6,184 nt of DNA, from NCBI GenBank assembly GCA_904502055.1, contig CAJGDZ010000102.1, forward strand, positions 1 through 6,184. The letters run 5' to 3'. Position 1 is the first letter of the stretch. Every line of letters begins with the position of its first letter. Positions 1 through 5,989 of the stretch are shown in pieces. The notes below the pieces were generated by a model that saw nothing but the letters and a program-made list of their open reading frames with translations, ran no database searches and was not told the origin of the DNA. This stretch comes from an uncultured Clostridia bacterium (GTDB taxonomy: Bacteria > Bacillota > Clostridia > Oscillospirales > CAG-272). The position numbers and the translations under genes were made by a program.

Positions 1-35
1 AAACCGAGATCAAAAAGGATACCGATAAAACATGA
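1..35 (+). CDS. 3' end of an unidentified upstream gene (partial)
   Basis: One plus-strand frame (codons starting at position 3) is open from the window edge and reads TEIKKDTDKT before a TGA at 33-35. That TGA overlaps the ATG of the next gene as ATGA, a typical operon junction. Its codons (ACC, GAG, ATC, AAG) match the usage of the neighbouring genes. The competing frame, ending at TAA 26-28, uses CGA, CAA and GGA, which are less typical here. Ten residues are too few to say what the protein is. The call rests on the junction and codon use only. Confidence 0.35.
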   Translation, partial: TEIKKDTDKT

Positions 36-1201
36 AAAATACCGAAAACACCGCTTCCCCGATGATGTCCCTCCTTTCCCTTTTGAAGGACAGCGCCGGA
101 AAGCAAGCACTCAAAAAGGCGGTCCTTTCGAGACCGCTGGATAAAACGGTACAGAAGACCGTGCTCACGCCGCGTGTGATCGGCGGCCGTCTTATGCTGC
201 AGGCCGAAAGCTTTTTGACCGACAATAAGGCCATTCATAAGAATATCGCCCCCGACGATACTGCCACGCTGGAAACGCTTCTCTCCTCCTATCTGCAGAT
301 CAACCTGCTGACCACAGCGGGCGACTGCGAGCTGAAGCGCTCCAAATCGGGCACCGTGACGCTTCTGGGTGCCAAGCCGCTTTTGGCCAAGTTGTCCTCG
401 GGCGAAGCCGAAAGGCTGACCGCGCGCGGCAACAATAACGAAAAAACGCACATTCTAAGCGGTGCCGAGCCCTTTTTGAAGCTGCTTGGTGTCAGCGACG
501 AAAACGGACGCGTGCTTGACCGAAAGCGATCCAAATTCCGTCAGATCAATCGCTTTCTTGAGCAGATCCGCGACGTTCTGCCCGAGCTTGACGGCGACGG
601 CACGCTCCACGTGGCCGATCTCTGCTGCGGAAAAAGCTATCTCTCCTTCGCCGCGTATCATTATTTTTCGGTCATCCTCGGTCGCCCGACCGAGATGTAC
701 TGCGTGGACCTTAAGCGCGACGTGATCGAATATTGCGCGGACGCGGCCGAGATGCTGGGCTTTGCCGGGCTTCATTTTCTGTGTGCCGATATTACAGACT
801 TCACTCCGCCCACACTCCCCTCGCTGGTCATCTCGCTTCACGCCTGCGACACCGCGACCGACGTCGTGCTGGCCAAGGCCATGGAATGGAAGACCAAGGT
901 CATCCTGTCCACCCCCTGCTGTCACCACGAGCTCAACCACACCATAAACTGCGCGCCGCTCGCGTTTGTCACCGAGCACTCGATGCTCCGTCAAAAGCTG
1001 TGCGATGCCGCTACCGACGCCCTTCGCCTCAAGCTTCTGGAGGCAAACGGCTACAGTGTGTGCGCGCTTGAGCTGATCGACCCCGAGGAAACCCCCAAGA
1101 ACGTTCTTCTTCGCGCCATCCGAAGAAAACCCAATCCCACAGCCGAGGCCGAGGCCCGTCGCGAGTATGAGGCGGCACGCGCCTTTTTGTTGGGCCAATA
1201 A
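32..1201 (+). CDS. Class I SAM-dependent methyltransferase, Methyltransf_32/METTL25-like
   Basis: The 389-residue protein has a C-terminal Rossmann-type methyltransferase domain. Visible motifs are the SAM-binding motif I DLCCGKSYL (196-204), the acidic strand-end CVDLKRD (224-230), CADI (251-254), the family signature SLHACDTATD (268-277) and TPCCHHEL (294-301). The last two, a His/Cys-rich pair after the SAM site, are typical of the Methyltransf_32 family that includes eukaryotic METTL25 and GSTCD-like proteins and many unnamed Clostridia proteins. The N-terminal 165 or so residues are family-specific; the stretch around FRQINRFLEQI (169-179) leads into the catalytic domain. No signal peptide or membrane segment is seen, so it is probably cytosolic. 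The substrate is unknown; RNA or protein modification is possible but nothing here decides it. ATG at 32 is preceded by an AAAGGA-like site near 14-19 and overlaps the upstream stop as ATGA. An alternative ATG lies at 62. The gene ends 21 bp before the next gene, suggesting one operon. Confidence 0.85.
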   Translation: MKNTENTASPMMSLLSLLKDSAGKQALKKAVLSRPLDKTVQKTVLTPRVIGGRLMLQAESFLTDNKAIHKNIAPDDTATLETLLSSYLQINLLTTAGDCELKRSKSGTVTLLGAKPLLAKLSSGEAERLTARGNNNEKTHILSGAEPFLKLLGVSDENGRVLDRKRSKFRQINRFLEQIRDVLPELDGDGTLHVADLCCGKSYLSFAAYHYFSVILGRPTEMYCVDLKRDVIEYCADAAEMLGFAGLHFLCADITDFTPPTLPSLVISLHACDTATDVVLAKAMEWKTKVILSTPCCHHELNHTINCAPLAFVTEHSMLRQKLCDAATDALRLKLLEANGYSVCALELIDPEETPKNVLLRAIRRKPNPTAEAEARREYEAARAFLLGQ

Positions 1202-1222
1202 ATCAAACGCAGGAGATACAAC

Positions 1223-2386
1223 GTGAACGAGACACACGCCACAAAATATCTCATAGGCTTGCCGTGCACCGAGATGCCCGGCACGGCCGAGCGAACGCGC
1301 CGCCTTCTCTCGCAGATGGGTGACGTACACAAAAGCATCTCGATCATAAAAATTCTCGGAGAGGCGGGCAAAGGCAGCGCCTCTTCTCTTGTAGCCTCGC
1401 TTATGGCGAGTGCCGGGATCCGTACGGGCGTGCTTACGCTCACACCGCAAAGCGAGCCGCGCCTCGCGATCCGAATAGAGAATGAGCCTCCCTCACACGT
1501 GACGTTTGCCAAAGCGGTCACTGCCGCGTGGAGTGCCGCCCGAGAGATCGGACTTGAGGACCCCACCTATGAGGAGATGCTGCTGTCCGCCGCTCTTGTT
1601 TATTTTGCAAACGAGAGCTGCCGCACCGTGATCCTCGTTCTTCCCAAGGATCAACGCCTTACCGCCACGTCGGCACTTCCGCCGTCCAAGCTCTGCCTTT
1701 TGACAAGCACCTCGGGCGAGCTGGCCTCCGCGCTTGTGCCGCTGATCGACACGGCAGGAGACCTTGTGTCCGCGCCGCAGGAGCCGCGCGTGTATCGCCT
1801 CCTTACCGAGCGCGCCGCGCAAACACATTGCCGACTCAGCTTCCCGACCAAAAACGACGTTGGAGAGGCCACCGTTCAAAACGGCAATCTCCGCTTTTCT
1901 TATCGCGGCACCCCCTATTCCCTCCCCACCCTCGCATACTATCAACGGGACAACGCGCTGGCAGTGATTGAGACCTATCACGCTCTCGTGCGCCAAGGCT
2001 TCCGTTTGACCGAGAACGATCTTGAAAACGCGCTGGCAACGCCTCCCTCGGCGCTCAGCTTTCGCCTGTTCTCGCTCTCACCCGCGTGGCTGATCGATGC
2101 CGCTGACACCCCCCTCCGTTTACGCGCGCTGGCCGACTCGCTGGACAAGCTTCCCGCTTTTTTCGATGAACCGCTTACCGTGTGGACAGAGCCAAGGCTT
2201 GCCGAGGACGTTTGCCGCATCCTCGGTGACCGCATCGCCACCCTTCGGGAGCTTGAGCCCGGCACGCTTCGCCGCGCGGTCAAGAAAAACCCGCCACCCA
2301 AAGGAGCTCCCCTCCTCGCCGTCGGCGCAAAGCCCTTCGCCGCCGAGGCTCTCCGTGCCCTTAGTGACCTTTTCCTGTATTCCTGA
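1223..2386 (+). CDS. Degenerate FolC-like protein (folylpolyglutamate synthase homologue, predicted pseudoenzyme)
   Basis: The 387-residue protein is laid out like FolC/dihydrofolate synthase, a Mur-ligase-fold enzyme of about 420-440 residues. The N-terminal helix (TAERTRRLLSQMG, 21-33) leads to a P-loop GEAGKGS (46-52) where FolC has GTNGKGS. Residues 136-150 align with the FolC motif VLEVGLGGRLDATN but read VILVLPKDQRLTATS, so the metal-binding Glu is Val139. The FolC His and the EKAGI lysine region have no counterpart around 161-190. Residues 239-271 keep the central pattern YQRDNALAVIETYHAL. In the C-terminal domain DGAHNP has become DAADTP (292-297). The fold is therefore recognisable but magnesium, folate and lysine-dependent chemistry look lost. 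It is not a broken gene: the frame is uninterrupted and the C-terminal strand LLAVGAKPF (364-372) is present. GTG start at 1223 has AGGAG at 1211-1215, 7 bp away. It likely shares a transcript with the methyltransferase. A nucleotide-binding or regulatory role, or a diverged ligase with another substrate, is possible. Confidence 0.75.
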   Translation: MNETHATKYLIGLPCTEMPGTAERTRRLLSQMGDVHKSISIIKILGEAGKGSASSLVASLMASAGIRTGVLTLTPQSEPRLAIRIENEPPSHVTFAKAVTAAWSAAREIGLEDPTYEEMLLSAALVYFANESCRTVILVLPKDQRLTATSALPPSKLCLLTSTSGELASALVPLIDTAGDLVSAPQEPRVYRLLTERAAQTHCRLSFPTKNDVGEATVQNGNLRFSYRGTPYSLPTLAYYQRDNALAVIETYHALVRQGFRLTENDLENALATPPSALSFRLFSLSPAWLIDAADTPLRLRALADSLDKLPAFFDEPLTVWTEPRLAEDVCRILGDRIATLRELEPGTLRRAVKKNPPPKGAPLLAVGAKPFAAEALRALSDLFLYS

Positions 2387-2435
2387 ACGGAATTTTATCG
2401 GTCTGCCTTGGTTTGAAAAGGAGGACGGTCTGCTT

Positions 2436-2473
2436 TTTGGCGATGGCTTCGCAACTCGAAAAGCTCCGCCAAA
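2436..2473. other. Imperfect hairpin in the 2387-2504 intergenic stretch
   Basis: TTTGGCG (2436-2442) can pair with CGCCAAA (2467-2473), and inside it GCTT (2446-2449) can pair with AAGC (2461-2464). No T-run follows, so this is not a standard intrinsic terminator. The same intergenic stretch has a short direct repeat CGGTCTGC (2399-2406 and 2426-2433) and an AAAAGGAGG (2416-2424) that resembles a ribosome binding site but has no convincing gene behind it. I see no gene in 2387-2504. The hairpin may be a 3'-UTR structure or chance. Confidence 0.3.
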
Positions 2474-2504
2474 CGTTTCCCTACAGGCAAATCAAGGATC
2501 AAAG

Positions 2505-2539
2505 AAAAACCGTGGGTCGTAAAAGTCCCACGGTTTTTT
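2505..2539. terminator. Bidirectional rho-independent terminator
   Basis: A perfect 12-bp inverted repeat, AAAAACCGTGGG (2505-2516) and CCCACGGTTTTT (2527-2538), surrounds a 10-nt loop. On the plus strand the stem ends in six T (2534-2539), stopping the FolC-like operon. On the minus strand the A-run at 2505-2509 becomes a T-run, stopping spoIIIAH, whose stop codon is immediately adjacent at 2541-2543. It sits exactly between the two convergent operons. Confidence 0.93.
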
Positions 2540-2540
2540 C

Positions 2541-3116
2541 TTATCTTTCGGTAATCTTGATGTTCACGGGAAGGATCTTGGACTGCTCGTAAACGATCTC
2601 ATTGATCTGCGCGATCTGATTGGCCATCAGACCCTCGCCGTCGGTCTTGACGACCACGGTGGCGCTATCGCCGTTCAGAACCGCCACGCAATCCTCAAAG
2701 CCCTTGCCCATCACCAGCGTCTCGATGTTGCTCTCCATCGTCATCTCCAGCGCCAGACGGTTGATGTCGTTCAGAGCCTGGGCCTTGACCGCCTCATCGG
2801 CATCCACGTTGTCCACCACCGACTGAAGCACCTGGAGCGCCTCGTCGCGCGAGCGCTTACGGCTGACCTGCATCGTGGCAAAATAATCGTCCCCCGAGGC
2901 ATTGTCGCCCGCATTGGTACCCGTATTCAGCGAGCCGCCCACGTCGGTGCTCTGATCGTATCCGTCAAAGCCGTCCTTGCTGTCCGAAAACAAAAACCAG
3001 TTGGCAAACACCGCCGCTCCGATCAAAACCACCGCCACCGCGATCACCACGCCGCGCTTTCCGATCTTTCCGACAAACCCTCTTGCGGGTCTGTCCTGTT
3101 CTCTTTCCATAACCAT
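2541..3116 (-). CDS. spoIIIAH: Stage III sporulation protein AH
   Basis: SpoIIIAH is the mother-cell membrane protein whose extracellular domain binds forespore SpoIIQ in the space between the two membranes, linking the halves of the feeding-tube channel. The 191-residue protein (218 in Bacillus subtilis) has a short charged cytosolic start, one membrane helix at about 22-43 (VVIAVAVVLIGAAVFANWFL), a low-complexity Gly/Asp/Asn/Ser linker at 44-77, and a YscJ/FliF-like ring-building domain at about 78-191. Within that domain SRKRSRDEALQVLQSVV (85-101), the Ala-rich helix near 107-125 and the AVLNGDSATVVVK strand (145-157) follow the family pattern. The ATG at 3116 is preferred over the in-frame ATG at 3110 because AGGAGG (3125-3130) lies 8 bp upstream of it. 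It is the last gene of the operon, separated from spoIIIAG by 99 bp, and ends directly at the terminator. It is the only gene of the operon not coupled to its predecessor. Confidence 0.94.
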   Translation of the reverse strand: MVMEREQDRPARGFVGKIGKRGVVIAVAVVLIGAAVFANWFLFSDSKDGFDGYDQSTDVGGSLNTGTNAGDNASGDDYFATMQVSRKRSRDEALQVLQSVVDNVDADEAVKAQALNDINRLALEMTMESNIETLVMGKGFEDCVAVLNGDSATVVVKTDGEGLMANQIAQINEIVYEQSKILPVNIKITER

Positions 3117-3181
3117 AAAGCCATCCTCCTATGCTTTTCTTTCAAACGAGGGACACGACGCCGCCTCGCCTCACTACCACA

Positions 3182-3210
3182 TATATATGGCATCGCCCTT
3201 TGCATTATTC
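3182..3210 (-). promoter_or_regulatory. Possible internal sigma-E-like promoter before spoIIIAH
   Basis: On the minus strand GAATAAT (3204-3210) and CATATATA (3182-3189) are separated by 14 bp, the same spacing as the strong promoter in front of spoIIIAC. The -35 differs from the sigma-E pattern (G/T, A/C, ATATT) at one position; the -10 matches CATACAAT at only about five of eight. It lies in the 99-bp non-coding gap before spoIIIAH. An internal promoter is known in the B. subtilis spoIIIA locus, which makes this plausible, but the -10 is weak. Confidence 0.35.
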
Positions 3211-3215
3211 CTTTT

Positions 3216-3677
3216 TCACGAGGTAATATAAATTTTATTTGCCCCGATCCCAAGCGCCGCCGACAAAAGCTCGGTCAGCGTCTGTCGCACCGAGGCGTTT
3301 CCGCCCCCGTCGCACACGATGCCAACCCCCGCGATTTTTGGCGGCAGGATGTTTTCCACCACCGCCTCCTTTTTGCTTCCGCTTCCGAAGCCCACGCAAT
3401 CGCCGTCCGCGTCGCGCGCGTAGACATACTCATAGCCGCCCGCGAAATTGACCAGCACCGTCACCTGCCCCACGCCTCTCACTCCGCGGCAAAGGGCGGC
3501 GATCTCCTCACCGAGCATTGCCCGATATTGCTCCACACTCATCGAGCCCACAGGCTCCTCCTCGGCATCCCGCTCTCCGTTTCCCCAAAACACAAGAACC
3601 AGCCCCAAAGCAAACAACAGACCCAAAATCAGAAATTTCTTCTTGCCAAGCGGCTTTTTCTCCTTTTTCATAGCCAT
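3216..3677 (-). CDS. spoIIIAG: Stage III sporulation protein AG (short form)
   Basis: SpoIIIAG forms the large multimeric ring of the SpoIIIA-SpoIIQ channel in the mother-cell membrane. With the start used here it is 153 residues: a Lys-rich cytosolic start (3-14), one membrane helix at about 15-31 (FLILGLLFALGLVLVFW), an acidic linker, then a ring-building domain. The domain starts with SVEQYRAMLGEEIAALC (47-63) and GVGQVTVLVNF (68-78), and ends with IAGVGIVCDGG (115-125) and the helix-strand VRQTLTELLSAALGIGANKIYIT (about 130-152). The B. subtilis protein is about 229 residues; the part between VYA (85-87) and ILPPKIAG (110-117), which there builds an extra beta structure, is much reduced, and the N-terminal part is short. 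The ATG at 3677 overlaps the spoIIIAF stop as TGATG. A second ATG two codons on (3671) has better spacing to the GGGG stretch upstream. A GTG at 3698 is in frame but less likely. Confidence 0.92.
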   Translation of the reverse strand: MAMKKEKKPLGKKKFLILGLLFALGLVLVFWGNGERDAEEEPVGSMSVEQYRAMLGEEIAALCRGVRGVGQVTVLVNFAGGYEYVYARDADGDCVGFGSGSKKEAVVENILPPKIAGVGIVCDGGGNASVRQTLTELLSAALGIGANKIYITS

Positions 3678-4153
3678 CACCCCACTCTCACCAGGCACTC
3701 ACAACCCAAAAGCTCCGAAAAATATTGCTCGATCTCATACGGATTTTTCAAAATGTCACCTCCCTTCAGCGTGATGACCAGCCGCGACACCGCCAGCGCC
3801 CCCTCCTCGCTCAGCCGAATGCCTACCTCGGTGCGCTCGTTTTTCACTCCGAAGCGCTCGGCAAGATCCTGCTTCACGGCCGCGCTCAGCTTTTCCCTCA
3901 CCGCCCCACTGAGATTGTCACGCAAAATGCGCTCGTACGCATTCTCCTGCTCCTCCTCGGGAAAGGAAAGCTCTCCCAAGGCATCGGGCAGACTTGCGAG
4001 AAACCGACCGACCGGCGCGATCAAAACAGCCAACAAGCAAAGCCCCGTCAAAAAACGAACGTAGGCCTTTGAGCCGCACTCGCCCGGCAAAAGTTCTTCT
4101 AAGAGCCCCACGCAAAACGCCGCGCCAACCACGCGCAAAACATATTCACCCAT
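3677..4153 (-). CDS. spoIIIAF: Stage III sporulation protein AF
   Basis: SpoIIIAF is a component of the SpoIIIA channel complex in the mother-cell membrane. The 158-residue protein (about 206 in B. subtilis) has two membrane helices at about 4-21 and 33-51, the second with LTGLCLLAVLIAPVGRFL (35-52), then a soluble domain with a helix (about 69-103) and the strand pattern of a ring-building fold: RTEVGIRLSEE (107-117), SRLVITLKGG (123-132) and a terminal helix-strand (IEQYFSELLGCECLVRV, 141-157). ATG at 4153 is chosen because it follows the spoIIIAE stop (4155-4157) by one base. There is no strong Shine-Dalgarno site, so translation probably depends on coupling to spoIIIAE. A TTG at 4180 would give nine more residues but lies inside spoIIIAE. 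Confidence 0.92.
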   Translation of the reverse strand: MGEYVLRVVGAAFCVGLLEELLPGECGSKAYVRFLTGLCLLAVLIAPVGRFLASLPDALGELSFPEEEQENAYERILRDNLSGAVREKLSAAVKQDLAERFGVKNERTEVGIRLSEEGALAVSRLVITLKGGDILKNPYEIEQYFSELLGCECLVRVG

Positions 4154-4154
4154 A

Positions 4155-5285
4155 TCACACCGCCACGCTGCACCTGACAAAGAGGGTCAGCAAAAAAATA
4201 AAGGTCACCGAACAAATGGAAACCGACGCCAGAAGATATCCGTACACCGTCACAAAGCCCGAAAGCAGCTTCGACTCACGCGAACACCCCAAAAACTCCG
4301 CGCACGAGGTGGCGGCGATCAGCGAAAGCCGATACAAAACCAGCGAGACAAAGGTGGGCAAAAGCAAAAGCACCAACAGCACGATGCCACCCACACCGAC
4401 CGTGCTTTTGAGAAACGCCACACTCCCCGAAACGGTCTTAAGGGTCTCACCCACCGAGCCTCCCACCACGGGAATGGCGCTCCCCGCCAGCATCTTGGCA
4501 CCGCGCATCGCCACACTGTCCGCCGAGGCGGTAAGTGCCGTCTGAACGGACAGCGAAAAGGACAGGAGAAGCATCAGAAATCCAAGGGAAAAGGTATAGA
4601 TGCGCTTGACAAAATTGCCGATCGCCGTAAAATTAAGCCCGGGCGTAAAGGCCGAGCAGACGGCAAGCGCCGTACAGATACCGACCGCCGAGCGAAGCGC
4701 CACCGTGCAAAAGTTCTCACAAAGGTTCAGAAACATCATAAACCCGGCATTGCCAACCACCGCCGTCGCCACGTTACCGCCCATCGCATACAAAAGCGCC
4801 GTCAGCGGAATCATACCGTTCACCAGCACCGAAAGGCGGTCAAAAAAAACCATCACATCGGAGAAAAACCGATATTGAAGCGAAAAGATGCAGGAGAGAA
4901 GGGCGCAGGAAACCGCCAACACAAAGGCCGAACGAAGCATATCCGAGCGAAACAGCCCCCGTACACGCTCTGCAAGCGCGCTGATCAGCAAAAGCCCCAG
5001 AAGCGAAGCAAACAGGGAAAGTGCATCTCCGAGATGCAGATTCAAAACGTCTCCGACCACGCCGAGAAAATAAGAAAAGCGGCTCGCTTGCCTGACACCC
5101 TCCGCGCGCACCTGCGCATCCTCGTCAAAAAAGCCGTCGGGCAACAGTGAAGCCAGCTCATCGGGCAACACATCCTCAAGGGCGGAAAAGCCCTCCGATA
5201 GACTCGCCTCACCCTCTGCCGCCACCGGAAGAGCGAGCACAAGAGCCGCCAGTAGGGCCAACCCCAAAAGCCAAACGCGCCTCAT
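4155..5285 (-). CDS. spoIIIAE: Stage III sporulation protein AE
   Basis: SpoIIIAE is the large polytopic membrane subunit of the SpoIIIA complex, thought to form part of the path through the mother-cell membrane. The 376-residue protein (about 399 in B. subtilis) begins with a cleavable-looking signal peptide, MRRVWLLGLALLAALVLALP followed by VAAEG. An extracytoplasmic region follows to about 75, then several membrane segments: near 87-105, 117-137, 154-169, 173-196, 200-216, 229-250, 297-322 and 342-370. The conserved family region SVQTALTASADSVAMRGAKM (246-265) with IPVVGGSVGETLKTV (271-285) is clear. ATG at 5285 overlaps the spoIIIAD stop as ATGA and has AGGGGG at 5297-5302, 11 bp upstream. 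A TTG at 5339 would extend it, but would place 18 hydrophilic residues before the signal peptide and bury the start in spoIIIAD. Confidence 0.96.
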   Translation of the reverse strand: MRRVWLLGLALLAALVLALPVAAEGEASLSEGFSALEDVLPDELASLLPDGFFDEDAQVRAEGVRQASRFSYFLGVVGDVLNLHLGDALSLFASLLGLLLISALAERVRGLFRSDMLRSAFVLAVSCALLSCIFSLQYRFFSDVMVFFDRLSVLVNGMIPLTALLYAMGGNVATAVVGNAGFMMFLNLCENFCTVALRSAVGICTALAVCSAFTPGLNFTAIGNFVKRIYTFSLGFLMLLLSFSLSVQTALTASADSVAMRGAKMLAGSAIPVVGGSVGETLKTVSGSVAFLKSTVGVGGIVLLVLLLLPTFVSLVLYRLSLIAATSCAEFLGCSRESKLLSGFVTVYGYLLASVSICSVTFIFLLTLFVRCSVAV

Positions 5286-5668
5286 AGACTTAAAAGCCCC
5301 CTGACGCTCTCCAAAATCTCCTCCATCAGCGGCAGACAAAGGATCAGGATCTCAAGCCGCCCCGCCATCTCCACAAAGCCGCCCACCGTTCCCTCCTTGC
5401 ATTCACGGCAAATGCCGCCCGCCACCTCGGTCAGCACCGCCACGCCAAGCGCGCGCAAAAGGATCTCCGCATAGGGCTTGGCCGCCGTGGTCTCCATCAG
5501 CCGCCGCAGATAGGTGAAGAGCGGCGAGGCAAGAGACAAAAGAAGCGAGACAAAAAGAATGGCCGTCGCCAGCTTCATGGGCACGTCGAAGGCAGGATTC
5601 CACCCCCGCACCAGCGCCAGGATCAGCGTTACCGCGAGGCCGACGGCACAGATCTCCGTGCTGCTCAT
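5282..5668 (-). CDS. spoIIIAD: Stage III sporulation protein AD
   Basis: SpoIIIAD is a small membrane subunit of the SpoIIIA channel complex. The 128-residue protein (about 133 in B. subtilis) has about four membrane segments: near 5-21, 33-52, 68-86 and 101-116. Its second half (69-128) aligns without gaps with residues 5-64 of SpoIIIAC next door, ending in the shared ESVR (120-123 here), as expected for the common SpoIIIAC/AD family. ATG at 5668 shares a base with the spoIIIAC stop (TGATG). A TTG at 5671, one codon upstream, is a poorer start. Only a weak GGG-containing ribosome site lies upstream, so translation is probably coupled to spoIIIAC. Confidence 0.94.
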   Translation of the reverse strand: MSSTEICAVGLAVTLILALVRGWNPAFDVPMKLATAILFVSLLLSLASPLFTYLRRLMETTAAKPYAEILLRALGVAVLTEVAGGICRECKEGTVGGFVEMAGRLEILILCLPLMEEILESVRGLLSL

Positions 5669-5862
5669 CAAAGCCCAAAGATCGAGCGCACGCTTTCCAA
5701 AAGCTCACCCAACTCCCCCACCAAAAACGAAAGCACCACAAGAATGCCCGCGATCCCTACGAAGGTCGATTGGTCATCGCGCCCGTATTTGCTTAGGATC
5801 TGGCTGATCACCGCCACCAAAAGCCCCACGCCCGCTACCTTCAGAATCAAGCTTACGTCCAT
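5668..5862 (-). CDS. spoIIIAC: Stage III sporulation protein AC
   Basis: SpoIIIAC is the small two-helix membrane subunit of the SpoIIIA complex. The 64-residue protein matches the family start MDVSLILKVAGVGLLVAVIS (1-20), with helices at about 5-22 and 32-50 joined by a polar turn SKYGRDDQ (24-31); the usual length is about 68. ATG at 5862 is preceded by GGAGGT (5874-5879, 11 bp upstream). An in-frame GTG at 5904 would fall at the predicted transcription start and lack a ribosome site, so it is rejected. Here it is the first gene of the operon. In Bacillus spoIIIAA and spoIIIAB come before it, but upstream of this gene there is only a promoter region and then a gene in the opposite direction. 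Confidence 0.95.
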   Translation of the reverse strand: MDVSLILKVAGVGLLVAVISQILSKYGRDDQSTFVGIAGILVVLSFLVGELGELLESVRSIFGL

Positions 5863-5912
5863 ACCACGCCCCCACCTCCGCGCAAAGAAAAGCCCCGCTC
5901 TCACGTTATCAC

Positions 5913-5941
5913 ATTTTATGGAGCCTGTCCCGAAAATATGT
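5913..5941 (-). promoter_or_regulatory. Sigma-E-type promoter of the spoIIIA operon
   Basis: On the minus strand ACATATT (5935-5941) and CATAAAAT (5913-5920) are 14 bp apart. These fit the mother-cell sigma-E consensus (-35 G/T, A/C, ATATT; -10 CATACAAT) with one mismatch in each box. Transcription would begin near 5905, leaving a leader of about 43 nt to the spoIIIAC start. Sigma-E control is what is known for spoIIIA in B. subtilis. Confidence 0.85.
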
Positions 5942-5960
5942 CAAAACCGGCAAAAAGCGA

Positions 5961-5989
5961 TTGACCAAAGGTAAAAAATGTGCTATACT
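5961..5989 (+). promoter_or_regulatory. Sigma-A promoter of ddl
   Basis: TTGACC (5961-5966) and TATACT (5984-5989) are separated by 17 bp, a near-consensus housekeeping promoter. Transcription should start near 5996, about 24 nt before the ddl ATG. It stands back to back with the sigma-E promoter, with 19 bp between the two -35 boxes. Confidence 0.9.

Noticed and set aside
455..1450. A 331-codon open frame on the minus strand across the methyltransferase and the start of the FolC-like gene
   Set aside because: It is antisense to two well-supported genes, is Arg/Gly/Ala-rich with no recognisable domain, and crosses a gene boundary. GC-rich codon bias commonly leaves such frames open.
2443..2592. 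A 49-codon plus-strand frame starting ATG 2443, downstream of AAAAGGAGG
   Set aside because: The spacing from the ribosome-site-like motif is 18 bp, the frame runs through the terminator stem and into antisense spoIIIAH, and the product is not recognisable.
3044..3253. A 69-codon minus-strand frame bridging the spoIIIAG-AH gap
   Set aside because: It overlaps the ends of both neighbours in another frame, is Arg-rich and has no family resemblance; the spoIIIAH ribosome site lies inside it and fits spoIIIAH.
3528..4064. A 178-codon plus-strand frame opposite spoIIIAF and spoIIIAG
   Set aside because: Ser/Pro/Arg/Lys-rich translation typical of the antisense of a real gene; spoIIIAF and spoIIIAG are clear by family pattern.
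4600..5150. Plus-strand open frames opposite spoIIIAE
   Set aside because: They are antisense to a strongly supported membrane protein gene and show low-complexity Lys/Arg/Ala content without domains.
5863..5904. Extended N-terminus of SpoIIIAC from GTG 5904
   Set aside because: It would start at about the predicted transcription start with no ribosome site, and the extra residues (Arg-rich) do not fit the family start MDVSLI.
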